Part shown: in pieces, positions 10,771 through 23,200 of the stretch
Numbering within the stretch: the first letter of the stretch is position 1
Layout of the letters: each line of letters opens with the position of its first letter
From: Pythium myriotylum
Taxonomy: Eukaryota > Oomycota > Peronosporomycetes > Pythiales > Pythiaceae
Reading direction: 5' to 3'
Assembly (NCBI GenBank): GCA_023091665.1
Contig: JALJCQ010000016.1
Location: 434,001-498,000, forward strand
Length of the DNA: 64,000 nucleotides
Made by a program: the position numbers and the translations under genes
The notes under the pieces: generated by a model
Databases searched by the model: none
What the model was told of the DNA's origin: nothing
What the model saw: the letters and a program-made list of their open reading frames with translations, nothing else

Positions 10771-12204
10771 ATGCCACCGAAGAAGAAGGAGGTAGGCCAC
10801 TAGTTATCAGAGCTGAGGAGGAACCAACCGAACCACAATCTCATGGTGGCGCTATTCAGGAAGCGCCGCCGCGCGTGTACCTTGGCCGCCCCGGCAACAA
10901 TGTCAAGATCGGCATCGTCGGTCTTCCGAACGTCGGCAAGAGCACGTTTTTTAACTGCTTGTCGAAGCTGAACATTCCTGCCGAGAACTTCCCGTTCTGT
11001 ACGATTGAGCCGAACGAGGCGGTGGTTCCGATGCCAGACCAGCGCTTCAACTGGCTTGTGGAGAAGGTCAAGCCACAAAACACGTTCGTTTCAGTGGAAG
11101 CTTGGTAGACAGAGATGACAACTGACGAGTCTGGCGCTTTATAAACAGTGTTCCTCCCGTGATCGCCATCACTGATATTGCAGGTCTCGTCAAAGGAGCT
11201 GCTGAAGGTGCTGGTCTTGGAAACAACTTCCTCTCCCACATCCAAGCGGTAGACGCGATTTATCACATGGTTCGCGGCTTCGATTCGAAGGATGTGACTC
11301 ACGTTGAAGGTACTCATGATCTTCATCCCACTAGTACCTTTGGTCAGACCTTTTGACGCTGTTTGCACTCAGGCAATGTTGATCCTGTCCGAGATATCCA
11401 GATCATTCAGCAGGAACTACGTCTAAAGGATCTCGAACGCGTCTCGAAGCTCGTGAATGCCAACCGCAAGAACGTTGAGCGAGGTGTCGGCGGAAAAGAT
11501 AAGAAACTGGAGTGGGAAGCTCTCGTTCGTGTTCAGGAATGGCTTGAATCGGGCAAGGACGTCGCCTTCGGAAACTGGTCCCCCTTTGAAGTTGACGTAC
11601 TCAATCAGCTCCAGTTGTTGACTGCGAAGCCTGTGGTGTTCCTCGTGAATGTCAGCAAGAAGGACTACCTGCGTAAGGGCAACAAGTATCTCCTCAAGAT
11701 TGCGGAGTTCGTTAAGGAGCGTGGGGGTGACGAGCCGGTCATCCCGTTCTCGTGTGAGTTTGAACAGGAACTTCAAGACTTGGAATCTTCTGGGCAGCTC
11801 GAAGCATACCAAAAGGAGAATCCGACGCACAAATCGACGCTTAACCGTATCTTGAAGGCTGGCTACCAGGCGCTCGGGCTTATCCATTTCTTCACGTTTG
11901 GTAAGGTAGAGGTTCGTGGCTGGACCATTCGCAAGGGTCGACTGGCACCGCAGGCTGCTGGTGTGATCCATTCGGACTTCGAGCGCGGGTTCATCATGGC
12001 TGAAGTGCAGGCTTTCGCTGATCTTAAAGAGTGTAAGTCTCCATCTTGGGTCGCTGTGGTCGACAAAAGATCGGTAACAATTGTTTTTGTGGACTCATAG
12101 TGGGCTCTGAGGAAGCCGTGAAGAAGGCTGGCAAGTTGAAGATGCAGGGCAAGAAGTACGAGGTGCAGGATGGTGATTGTATCTTCTTCAAGTTCAACAC
12201 CTAG
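10771..12204 (+). CDS. OLA1: Obg-like ATPase 1 (YchF/OLA1), copy 1
   Basis: CDS join(10771..10791,10860..11083,11149..11309,11373..12032,12101..12204), 389 aa, the usual OLA1 length. The first exon encodes only seven residues (MPPKKKE). The G domain shows G1 GLPNVGKST, the switch region with [11 protein letters not shown], and NVSKKDY at the G4 position; the NxxE/NxxK-type G4 explains why this family prefers ATP over GTP. The C-terminal TGS domain includes [17 protein letters not shown] and [17 protein letters not shown]1 is a cytosolic translation- and stress-linked ATPase that associates with ribosomes. A second copy follows at once. Exon 2 and the 3' part, including the last intron, are nearly identical to that copy, whereas introns 2 and 3 are unrelated. 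Confidence 0.92.
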
Positions 12205-12282
12205 CTTTTCGAGGTCCCCCGACAGATCCAATAAGTCTTGAAGCATGTACTTATTTTGGGCTAACTGTGTAAATTCATCGAA

Positions 12283-12303
12283 CTACCGGTTTATTACCGG
12301 TAG
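12283..12303. repeat. small perfect hairpin between the OLA1 copies
   Basis: Arms CTACCGGT and ACCGGTAG (8 bp) around a 5-base loop. It lies downstream of OLA1 copy 1 and about 70 bp upstream of the start of copy 2. It could act as an RNA 3'-end or promoter element; function unknown. Confidence 0.45.
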
Positions 12304-12369
12304 CTTTGTTAAATACTTCCAGCGAGAGCCATCCGTGGCTCTCAATCGAGATCTGGTCACGAGACGAAA

Positions 12370-13848
12370 ATGCCGCCGAAGAAGAAGGAGGTATGTTCAA
12401 TCGGATGTAGAATTTCTCCTCATACCCGCGGCGTCTAAATGCGCAGCTATCCCTCCTTCGATCTGGTGCTAATTTTTCATTCTTCATTGTCTACATCTTG
12501 CTAATAGGAAGCACCGCCGCGCGTGTACCTTGGCCGCCCCGGCAACAATGTCAAGATCGGCATCGTCGGTCTTCCGAACGTCGGCAAGAGCACGTTTTTT
12601 AACTGCTTGTCGAAGCTGAACATTCCTGCCGAGAACTTCCCGTTCTGTACGATTGAGCCGAACGAGGCGGTGGTTCCGATGCCAGACCAGCGCTTCAACT
12701 GGCTCGTGGAGAAGTACGAGCCAAAGAGCGTGTACGTTCTCTTCTTCTCCTTCATCTCCTTCAGAGCTCCATATTGACGATTCTGATTCGAACTCAGGGT
12801 GCCACCAGTGATGACGATCACGGATATCGCAGGTCTCGTGAAGGGAGCTGCAGAGGGCGCGGGACTGGGCAATGCCTTTTTATCGCATATTCAGGCTGTC
12901 GATGCGATCTACCACATGGTCCGCGGCTTCGACTCCAAGGAGGTTACCCACGTTGAAGGTACTATTCAAGCTTGTTCAGTATTAGTTTGTCCAGTCTAAT
13001 TAGTTCGTGCTCATAGGCAACGTCGACCCCGTCCGCGATATTGAGATCATCCAGGCTGAGCTGCGCCTCAAGGACCTCGAACGCGTCTCGAAGCTCGTGA
13101 ATGCCAACCGCAAAAACGTTGAGCGTGGTGTTGGAGGCAAGGAAAAGAAAATGGAATGGGAGGCTCTCGTTCGTGTTCAGGAATGGCTCGAATCGGGCAA
13201 GGACGTCGCCTTCGGAAACTGGAACCCACTCGAAGTCGATGTACTTAACCAGCTCCAGTTGTTGACCGCAAAGCCTGTGGTGTTCCTCGTGAATGTCAGC
13301 AAGAAGGACTACCTGCGTAAGGGTAACAAGTATCTGACGAAGATCGCTGAGTTCGTCAAGGAGCGTGGAGGTGACGAGCCGGTCATCCCGTTCTCGTGTG
13401 AGTTTGAACAGGAGATGCTGGACCTGGAGGCAGCTGGCCAGTTGGCTGCCTATCAGAAGGAAAATCCAACGCACAAATCGACACTCAACCGTATTCTCAA
13501 GATGGGATACCACGCACTTGGCCTTATCCACTTCTTCACGGCTGGTAAGGACGAAGTGCGAGGCTGGACCATTCGCAAGGGTCGACTGGCACCGCAGGCT
13601 GCTGGTGTGATCCATTCGGACTTCGAGCGCGGGTTCATCATGGCTGAAGTGCAGGCTTTCGCTGATCTTAAAGAGTGTAAGTCTCCATCTTGGGTCGCTG
13701 TGGTCGACAAAAGATCGGTAACAATTGTTTTTGTGGACTCATAGTGGGCTCTGAGGAAGCCGTGAAGAAGGCTGGCAAGTTGAAGATGCAGGGCAAGAAG
13801 TACGAGGTGCAGGATGGCGATATCATCTTCTTCAAGTTCAACACTTAA
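12370..13848 (+). CDS. OLA1: Obg-like ATPase 1 (YchF/OLA1), copy 2
   Basis: CDS join(12370..12390,12508..12731,12798..12958,13017..13676,13745..13848), 389 aa. It has the same exon plan as copy 1, including the 21 nt first exon. The G domain ([27 protein letters not shown]) and TGS domain are intact, so both copies look functional. Intron 1 is longer here (117 bp against 68 bp). Exons 3 and 4 differ from copy 1 at scattered codons, for example [14 protein letters not shown] against [14 protein letters not shown], but the last part of exon 4, intron 4 and most of exon 5 are identical. The signal at residues just after FNWLVEK (YEPKSV) matches OLA1 from other eukaryotes better than copy 1 does. 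Confidence 0.92.
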
Positions 13849-14282
13849 GCTTAGCTTAAACGGAATGGCCACGCTTTTGGCAGAGGTTCTTGTCCTTCTT
13901 CCAAAACTTGTTCAAAGCGGTTACCCCGGTTACGTCGTTTTTGCCATTAGTCTCCTCCATTTCTACTGTTGTGAACAGTCTTGCGATCTTGCCGTGAAAT
14001 CAGTTTCAAATGGGCGATAGCAGGTCGCGACCCCTGCCAGGCCGTTGGCTTGGGCCACGAAGAGGCGCTCGTGGTTAACGAGCAGCGCGGATACCAAACG
14101 CGTTCCTGAGGACTTGACGTGACTTCCACGCGCGGGATCCAAGGCCAACTACGAAAGACGCGTGCACTCGAAGTCTCTTCAAGTCGTCGCCATGGTACGT
14201 GACTCGACAAATTCAGCACTCAGGGAGCATACTAATATCAGTGGGGGCCGAGCAGCCGATCGGATTCGGCGCAGAGCCGGAG
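13849..14282. other. intergenic region upstream of the dynein gene
   Basis: 434 bp between OLA1 copy 2 and the first secure dynein ATG. It contains an upstream ATG at 14192 followed at once by possible splice donors and, about 45 bp later, a branch-like ACTAAT and an AG. A 7 nt coding micro-exon (14192-14198) spliced to 14242 would be in frame. Otherwise I see nothing. Confidence 0.4.
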
Positions 14283-17200
14283 ATGATGTGGCTCGCGCCT
14301 AAACAGGGTGGCGACGTGCCTGTGAAGCGGTCGGGGCACTCGTTCACACTCAAAAGCACGGAGACAGAGACATGCGTGTACATGTTCGGTGGGTGTGACC
14401 ACAAGTCACCTCCAGGGCCTACCAACGATCTGTACAGACTGGACATCAGCAACGGAAACTACTCATGGACCAAGGTCATCCCAAGCAGCAACGCCTCGGA
14501 GGATCTGCCGCCTCCGAGGTGGCGCCACTCGGCGGTGCTATTTGAGAAGAAGCTTATCATCTTCGGTGGCTTCGCGGCAGAAAAACGTATGAATGATGTG
14601 TGGGTGTTTGACACAGAGTTGCGGATTTGGGAGCAGCAGCACGGACATGGATTCTGGGAAGGCCTTCCTCAGTGCCGCGGAGCCCACAGTGCCACGTTGT
14701 TCGGGGAGAAGATGTATGTCTTCGGTGGTTACGGTGGCAATGGTTACGGGCGCACTGATTTCAATGATCTCCACGCACTGGATCTCGTCCATTGGCGCTG
14801 GGATGAAGTTCAAACTGAAGGAGAAAAGCCTGAGCCACGATCGGGCCACCAAACATGTTTAGTCGGCAACAAGCTCTTTGTTATTGGTGGCTGGAACTCA
14901 TTCAAGCAGTTTCACGACATTTGCGTCTGTGACCTGATGACGAAAACTTGGAGTGTGCTGGATCTAAGGCTCCCTTCTCCGATGTGGAACCATACCTGCG
15001 TCAGTGTCGCGGCTGTTCCTCACTGGAAAGTGTTCCTGTTTGGTGGCAATAGTGGAGATCTTGCTGAATCAGGGACAGCACAAGGCATGTACCTCAACTC
15101 GGTCCTCGTTCTCGATACGGGATCAATGTCGTGGCAGTCACCGCCTGTCAGAGGTGATGCTCCGACTCCTCGAGCCGACACGAACATGGTGTTCGACAAA
15201 AACACCAACTACATGATCTTTTTTGGCGGTTGGGCAAATAGGTGGTTTAACGACCTACACGTCTTGAACGCCAGTGAAGTCGTTGGTCCTCCATACGCGG
15301 TATCAGCCATCGAGCCAACTGCAGGTCCTATCACGGGCAATGCTAAGGTCAAAGTCCACGGATACAATTTTGTTGGCCAGAATGCCACGCTGCGATTTGC
15401 TGTATCCAAGGGTTTTGTCGACGTTCAAGGTGCTGTTCTCAACTCGTCCCTGATCCAAGCAACAGCTCCGAGCTTCGAGAAGTTTGGTGCACTTCAAGCC
15501 GAAGTTAGAGCTTCACTGTCTGGGATGCCTTACACTAACGTATCAACTGCGTTCAAGTTCCACTCGGTGACAGCTGCGCCAAAATCGCTTGCATTTGGGC
15601 CCTGCTTAATCTCTGGACTAAACGAAATATGCCTCTCTGAGTATCCAACCACTTTTGTCATCCAAAGCCGAGATAAAGATGACTTTCCACGTGATTGTGG
15701 TGGCGATGAATTTACAATCACTCTTAAGAGCGTGGATGAGACTCTCAAAGGTGACGACATAGTTGAACAGGCGATCGTTACGGTTGTCGACAAGAATGAC
15801 GGAACATATTTCGTCACATTCACTGCACCGAAGCCAGGAAAATATAAACTCTCGGTGGATTTCAATGGTACCTTCGCCGGCATCGCAGGTCCAGTGCGAG
15901 GATCGCCATTTGGCATGACTTTCCAGCCTATCACAGAGGAGAACAAAGCGAAGTGCATGCCACCTCTAGCAGGCGAGAAGGACCTAGACTCGAGCGAAAT
16001 GATCCGTCGCGTTATGGCAAGCATGAACAAGCGCAACGGTGAATTCCGCCGCATTTTGCTAGATCTGAAGAAGGATATCCCCAGTAATGAAGCAGATGGG
16101 CTTGAGACGTTGAGAAAGATCAAAGAGATCATCAAGAAGCTAGATGTTGAGAAGGAAAGCAACGTTCTTGTGCTCGATCAAGTACGACAAATGTTCGCTC
16201 ACATCAAAAAGAATGGCGGTCACGTTGATAAAGAACTCGTGGACATCGAAAACATGGACAAGCTTTTCATGGATGTGCAAAAGCAGGTTCCTGTGACAGA
16301 GCAACGCGTCCAGGAGCCAACTCGTGTGTTCAGTGAAAAGACAGAGGATCGAATCATCAACTACGAAAAGATGATTGCGAAGAAGAAAGAGACACTCAAA
16401 ACACTCGACTTTTGGTCGTACAAGCTTGATGCAGAGAAAGCGCTGGAAAAAATCGAGAGTTATCTCGTTGACTGGGAGATGGAGATGAAAAAGTGCGAAG
16501 AGAATACGCGATTATGTGCAATTTTCGGGTTTCCTCAACTGATGAATGAATCACTAAGAATGATGGGGCTCATGCGTGCAGATGTGGAGGCTGCCAAGAC
16601 TGTTTGGAATATAATTCGGCGAACGAAAGCGTTCTTCCAGAATACTAGCCAGGTCTTGTTCAAGCAAGTCGATGTAAACTCCCTTCAAATTGAGATCCAG
16701 TCAACACTGAAGGAATTGAAGAAGATCCCTAAAGATATTCAATGGAGTGATGCATATCAAACCATTTTGAAGGAATGTCAGGCGTTCGACAAGACACACC
16801 CATTGATAAGATGTGTTTCTTCTAGTTATATGCGCCCACGACATTGGAAACGAATTATGGCAAAGACAGGAGAGTTTGCAACTCCTGATGAGGATCCCGA
16901 GCAGCGCCTCGGGCTGATCTTAAGCAAGAATCTGTATAACTACAGTTCCGATATCACCGAAATCTGTTACGAGGCTGAAAAGGAGCAAGAACTTGAGCTT
17001 CGTCTAATCGAGCTGGAAGGTATTTGGGCGGAAGTAAACTGGGAGATGACACCATACAACCCACAAGCCGCCGAGGAGGATGTCGTTCCGCTGTTAAAGG
17101 TCTCAGAGGAGAACTTCGAGCTGCTTGAAACACACCAAATCGACGTGCAGGGCATGAGCGCCTCGCCTTATCAATCCGAATTTGAACCCAGAGTTGCAAG

Positions 17201-20200
17201 CTTGCAGATTGGTTTATCGTCAATTAACGAAGTGGTGGTCTTGATCGGGGATATTCAGCGGTCTTGGAGTTACCTCGAGCCGTTGTTTATTCAGTCAGAA
17301 GAAGTCAAGAAGCAACTACCGGAATTGACCTCCGATTTTGAGGATATCGACGTAGACGTTCGTAAGATTCTGAAAAAGGCGTGGAAAACGTTTAATGTTC
17401 GTATTGCTTGCACGGAGCCAGGTCTTATTAAAAAGCTGGAGCAGATCGTTGAGAAGCTCGAGTTGTGCAAGCATCGGCTAAAAGAGTTCTTGGATGGCCG
17501 ACGTCGCCAGTTTCCTCGTTTCTACTTTATGTCGGAAGCAGATCTCCTCGATATCCTGTCCAATGGCTCCCATCCCGAACGAATCATGGTTCACTGCTCA
17601 AAGATCTACCTCGCTACAAAGACACTTACTCTTGTTGAGCGTGGCCCGGGCGAGCGACCGATTGCAACACAATTTGTATCTGGTGTCGGGAAAGAGACTG
17701 TTGACTTCCATGACCCACCGATACTTGATGGGGAAGCTGAGATTTATTTGGAGACTGTAATGCGTGCAATGCGCTTGACTTTGTTCCGACACATCGAGCG
17801 CTCACTCGTCGCGTACACAGAGATGCCCCGTGTCGAATGGATCAACTATATGAATCCCAGCACTGGTCGCCCTATCGATGCAGCGCAGATCATTCTTCTT
17901 GCGGCTGGGGTTCACTATGTTCAAGAAGTGGAGCGCGCTTTTAGAGCGATGTCAGAGCAAGGTGACAAAGAAGCACTCTCAAATTACAATAAACTTCAAG
18001 AAAAACAACTCGAAGATTTGATTAAGCTTACCCAGAGCAATATCTCGTCTGAGGAGCGCCAGCGTGTTATGGTTCTGATTACGATGGATGCTCACGGACG
18101 CGACATTGTTGCTGGTATGATTCGCGCTGGTGTTGATGACGCATCGTCTTTTCAGTGGCAGTCCCAACTGAAGCACTACTTCTCACCGGTGCAAGGCTCT
18201 TTCAAGAAGCGTGACATGAACTTTCGCGGGATAAACAACTCACGAGCTCAAATATTAATCTGCGATGCCGGTATTCCTTACGACTACGAATACCTTGGCA
18301 ACGGACCTCGACTTGTAATTACACCGCTGACGGACCGAATATACGTGACGGCTACGCAAGCACTAAACTTGCAAATGGGCTGTGCACCTGCAGGGCCAGC
18401 AGGGACCGGTAAAACCGAGACGACGAAAGATCTGGCGAACGCACTGGGAAAAGTGTGTTATGTATTCAATTGCTCTCCTGAGATGGATTTCAAGAGTCTT
18501 GGTAACATTTTCAAGGGACTTGCTTCTTCTGGGTCGTGGGGCTGCTTCGATGAGTTCAATCGACTCGTTCCTGAGGTGTTGTCGGTTTGCTCAGTCCAAT
18601 TCAAAGCTGTTTGTGATGCATGTAAAGCGGACGACGAAAAGTTCATTCTCGAGAATGACGAGGTAATGCTCGATCCGACAGTCGGGGCTTTTATCACAAT
18701 GAATCCCGGTTACTTGGGTCGATCTGAATTGCCAGAAGGCCTTAAAGCTCTTTTCCGACCGATGACAGTTATGGTTCCTGACCTCGTTCTCATTTGTGAG
18801 AACATGCTCATGGCTGAAGGGTTCACACAGGCCAAGATTTTAGCATCCAAGTTTTATGGCCTTTACTCTCTTCTAGGACAGTTGCTATCTAAACAGCTGC
18901 ACTATGATTGGGGTCTTCGCGCTGTCAAGTCAGTGCTTTGTGTTGCTGGTGCGTTCAAGCGGGCAGAGCCTGATATCCCAGAGATCGATCTGCTCATGCG
19001 AGCGTTACGGGATTTTAACATACCTAAGATTGTTGCTGAAGATCTTGTTATCTTCTTCGGTTTGTTGGGTGACCTATTTCCTCGAGATTCACCTAACGTT
19101 GATGTTCGAAATGATCCACCTCGTAAGCGCGACATGGAGCTCGAATCGATGGTGCAAGGAGCCTCAGAAGCGATCGGGAACTCTCCAAGACCAGAATTCA
19201 TGCTGAAGGTTGTCCAGCTGGCTGAGTTGCTTGCTATCCGTCATTGTGTCTTTGTTATGGGACCTCCTTCTTCTGGGAAGACCGAAACTTGGAAGACTCT
19301 AAAGAAAGCACGCGAAATCATGGGCACACCAATGGAAGTGCAAGATTTGAATCCAAAGTCTGTGAGCACGAACGAATTATACGGTTACATTGTACTTAAA
19401 ACGCGTGAATGGAAGGATGGTTTGCTCTCGCGAATCATGCGAGACCTAGGCTCTCGCCGGCGCGACAACGGCGAAGAAGACAACAATCCAAAGTGGATCA
19501 TTCTTGACGGCGATCTCGATGCTAACTGGATTGAATCGATGAATTCTGTCATGGATGATAACCGCATGTTAACTTTGGCATCGAACGAGCGTATTCCGCT
19601 CAAACCTCACATGCGAATGATATTTGAAATTCGAGACTTGGTATATGCTACGCCAGCGACTGTGTCACGAGCCGGCATTCTCTATATCTCCACATCTGAA
19701 GGCTACCAGTGGCGCTGTCTTATCGATTCATGGCTCAATGTTCATTGCCAAGCACCCCTCGACCATCGCCTCAAGAAAATGCAATTCACACCCGATGTTC
19801 GAGCAAAGTTTCAGGGACTCTTTGACCAGTATGTCGAGCCAACACTGAAATTTTTCAAGAAAAAACTTGTTCCCATCGTACCTGTCGAGGAGACAACGCT
19901 CGTGACGAACCTACTGAACATGATCGACTGCCTTTTAACACCGGCGGTTCTCGAAGACTATACAGTGATGCAGAACAATTTCGTTTTCTGCTGCGTATGG
20001 GCTTTCGGCTCAATTTTGACTGTCAGCGATGACGGCACAGACTACTCCGCCGAGTTCAGTAATTGGTGGAAAAACCAGTGGAAGGATGTTAAGCTGGTGG
20101 CATCAGCGAGCAATACCGTGTTTGATTTTTGGCTCGAGCCGGAAACGTCGAAGTTCAACTCATGGTCGAAATCGCCTTATTTCTACACAGAAACCTACAA

Positions 20201-23200
20201 GTCGCCCAGTCCCATTAACCAAATTACCGTCCCGACAACCGAGACAGCGTCGATTGCCTTCTGGCTAGAAAACCTGATAGGCAGGAGCGTACCTGTCATG
20301 GTATGTGGCCCTGCAGGTACAGGTAAGACACAAAACATCGTTGGAATGCTCAAGAAGCTTAGCAAGGATGAAGCCACGGCTGCTTTTCGATACTGCACTA
20401 TCAATTTCAACTTCTACACGACCTCGGGCATTCTACAGCAGGCGATGTTTGGTCAACTAGAACGTAAAACTGGCGTCAATCTTGGCCCGCCAGGCAAAGC
20501 AAAGCTGATTTATTTCATGGATGATCTGAACTTGCCCGAAGTTGATCCGTACAACACACAGAGTGCAATTTCGCTGTTGAGACAAGTTATGGAGTACAAA
20601 CATTGGTTCGATCGCGCAAAGCTACAGAACCAAAATATTCTCAGTTGTCAGTACGTTGCTGGGATGAACCCCACTGCTGGGTCGTTCTTGATCGATCCAC
20701 GCCTCCAACGCCATTTCTGCACGTTCGCAATGGGTATGCCTGAGGCGCCGAGTCTTGTTACGATATACGAGACATTCTTGGGAGGCCATTTGTCCACTTT
20801 CAGCGATGAGCTTAGCAATGTACAGTTCTCAAACGCGCTCATCAAGGCTGCGCTAGCCTTGCATAACTCTGTCGTTAACACGTTCCGAAAGACGGCAGCA
20901 AACTTTCACTACGAGTTCAATGTTCGCCACCTGTCAAATGTCTTTCAAGGTCTGATCGCATCAAAAAAGCAACGTTTCTCGTCGACGGAAAAGTTTATCC
21001 ACTTGTGGCTTCACGAAAGTGAGCGAGTTTATGGCGATCGATTGGTCTGCAAGGCAGATATTGAGAAGTACAACCAGCTCGTTCAGCTCCAAGTTAAACG
21101 ATCATTTCCAGCATGCAACACAAGTCGATACTATGCTGCTGAGAACTCGTGGCCATTAATCTTCTGCCATTTCACCAAAGATGGCGATCCTGAGTACGAT
21201 CAGATAACAGGTACCAACCTCGACGACCTCAAACTAAACCTACAGGCTCAACTTCGAGACTACAATAACAACGAGAACAACACAGCCATGCATCTCGACC
21301 TTTTCGACGACGCAGTTAAGCACGTCGCACGGATTGTGCGAATATTGCGGAACGAAAGCGGCCATGCGTTACTTGTCGGTGTTGGTGGCTCCGGAAAGCG
21401 GTCGCTGGCCCGGCTTGCTAGTCACATTTGTGGATACACTGTCCGACAGATTACTATCAGCTCGAAGTACGGGGAGAACGAATTCAAAGAGGATCTCCGA
21501 AAGATGCATATGGCTGTCGTGGATATGCTATCACGAGGAGAAGACGAAGGTGGAGTCGTTTTCATGCTCACAGATTCGCAAATTACCAACGAGAAATTCC
21601 TAATCTACTTGAACGACTTGCTGGCATCTGGGGAAATTCCGGATCTATTCGCGATGGAAGACATGGACAACATCGTCAATTTGCTATCTCCCGTCGCCGG
21701 AACGAAGGATCGAAAGGAGGTTATAAAATTCTACCAAGCAGAAATTCGCAAAAGGCTGCATCTTTGCTTGTGCTTTTCGCCCGTTGGCGACGACTTTCGA
21801 AATCGAGCACGCAAGTTTCCTGCCTTGGTCAATTGCACTGTTATTGACTGGTTCCAACCGTGGCCGAAGGAAGCGCTACTATCCGTGGGAAAGGAAAAGC
21901 TGAAGGAGATTGCGGATTTGTTGGGCGACGACAATACGCGTGCAGGAATCGAGAACTTCATGCCGTTTTCCGTTCAGTCAGTAAATCAGTGCTCCGAAAG
22001 ATTCTTCCAAGTTGAGAGGCGTTACGTCTACACAACACCGAAATCTTATCTGGAGCTTCTACAGCTCTACAAAAAAATCCTTCAAAAGAAAGTGAAGGAG
22101 TACGGAGGCGCAATTGACCGTTTGGACAAAGGATTGCAAAAGCTCAAAGAGACAGGAGAGACGGTTGCACGCCTAGAGGTTGAACTCAAAGGGAAGCTTG
22201 AGGCCGCAGAAGACAAGAAGGCGGCTGCTTCGATCATTGCTGAAGCTGTCAACAAGGAAAAGGCAAATGTAGAAGCAGAGAGCAAGAAAGCAGGCGACGA
22301 AGCTGCCAAGTGTGCCATTATCCAGGCTGAAGTCACAGAAAAACAGCGGTCGACAATGGAAGATCTTGCAAAAGCTGAGCCAGCTGTACAACAAGCAATG
22401 GAAGCGTTAGATTCGTTGAACAAGAAGGATCTTGGCGAGTGTAAGACTATGTCCAAACCTCCTGCAGGCGTTGATGATATCTTCGCAGCGACGATGGTGT
22501 TGCTCGCGGGTGTTCACCCGAACGTGCAAGTGACGAAAACTGGCAAGGTGAAGGACACCAAGTGGGACACTGTGAAGAAACAATTGTTGGGTAACATCCC
22601 AGAGTATATTGACTATCTTGTCCAGTTTAAGCAGACGGTCGACGACGGAAAAGTACCTTCTCAGAACTGGAAAGAGGTGCGTGAATTCCTCGAAAAGGAG
22701 CACTTTAACTATGACATTATTCTTACCAAGAACAAAGCTGCTGCTGGTCTTTGCTCTTGGGTCATCAATATTGTGATGTACTATGATATCCTTGTGACGG
22801 TTGAGCCCAAGCGCCAAGCTCTCGCCGCAGCGAACGCTGAATTGGAATCTGCTAACAAGCGACTCGCGGAGGTGACAGCTTTGGTTGCGGAGCTTCAAGA
22901 AAAGCTTGACAAGCTGTTAGCTGAGGCTGCGGCTGCTGAGCGAGAGAAAGAAGATGCAATCAACTCTGTAGAGCAAGGCAACCGTAAGATGAAGCTGGCC
23001 GGCAAGTTGACGAACGATCTTTCGAGTGAGAACGTGCGTTGGGCAATCAACGTAGAGAAGCTTCAGAAGGAGAAAGACCTCCTAGTGGGAGACGTGCTAC
23101 TCGCATCTGCTTTCATTTCGTACATCGGCCCTTTCACGAAGCCATTCCGTGATGAGCTAATCAACAAGCACTGGGTCCCATATCTGCGGAAGGCAGCAAA

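Noticed and set aside
14199..14282. Dynein start at a GTG at 14199
   Set aside because: A GTG start is unlikely for a nuclear gene. An ATG at 14283 or a spliced upstream ATG is more plausible.
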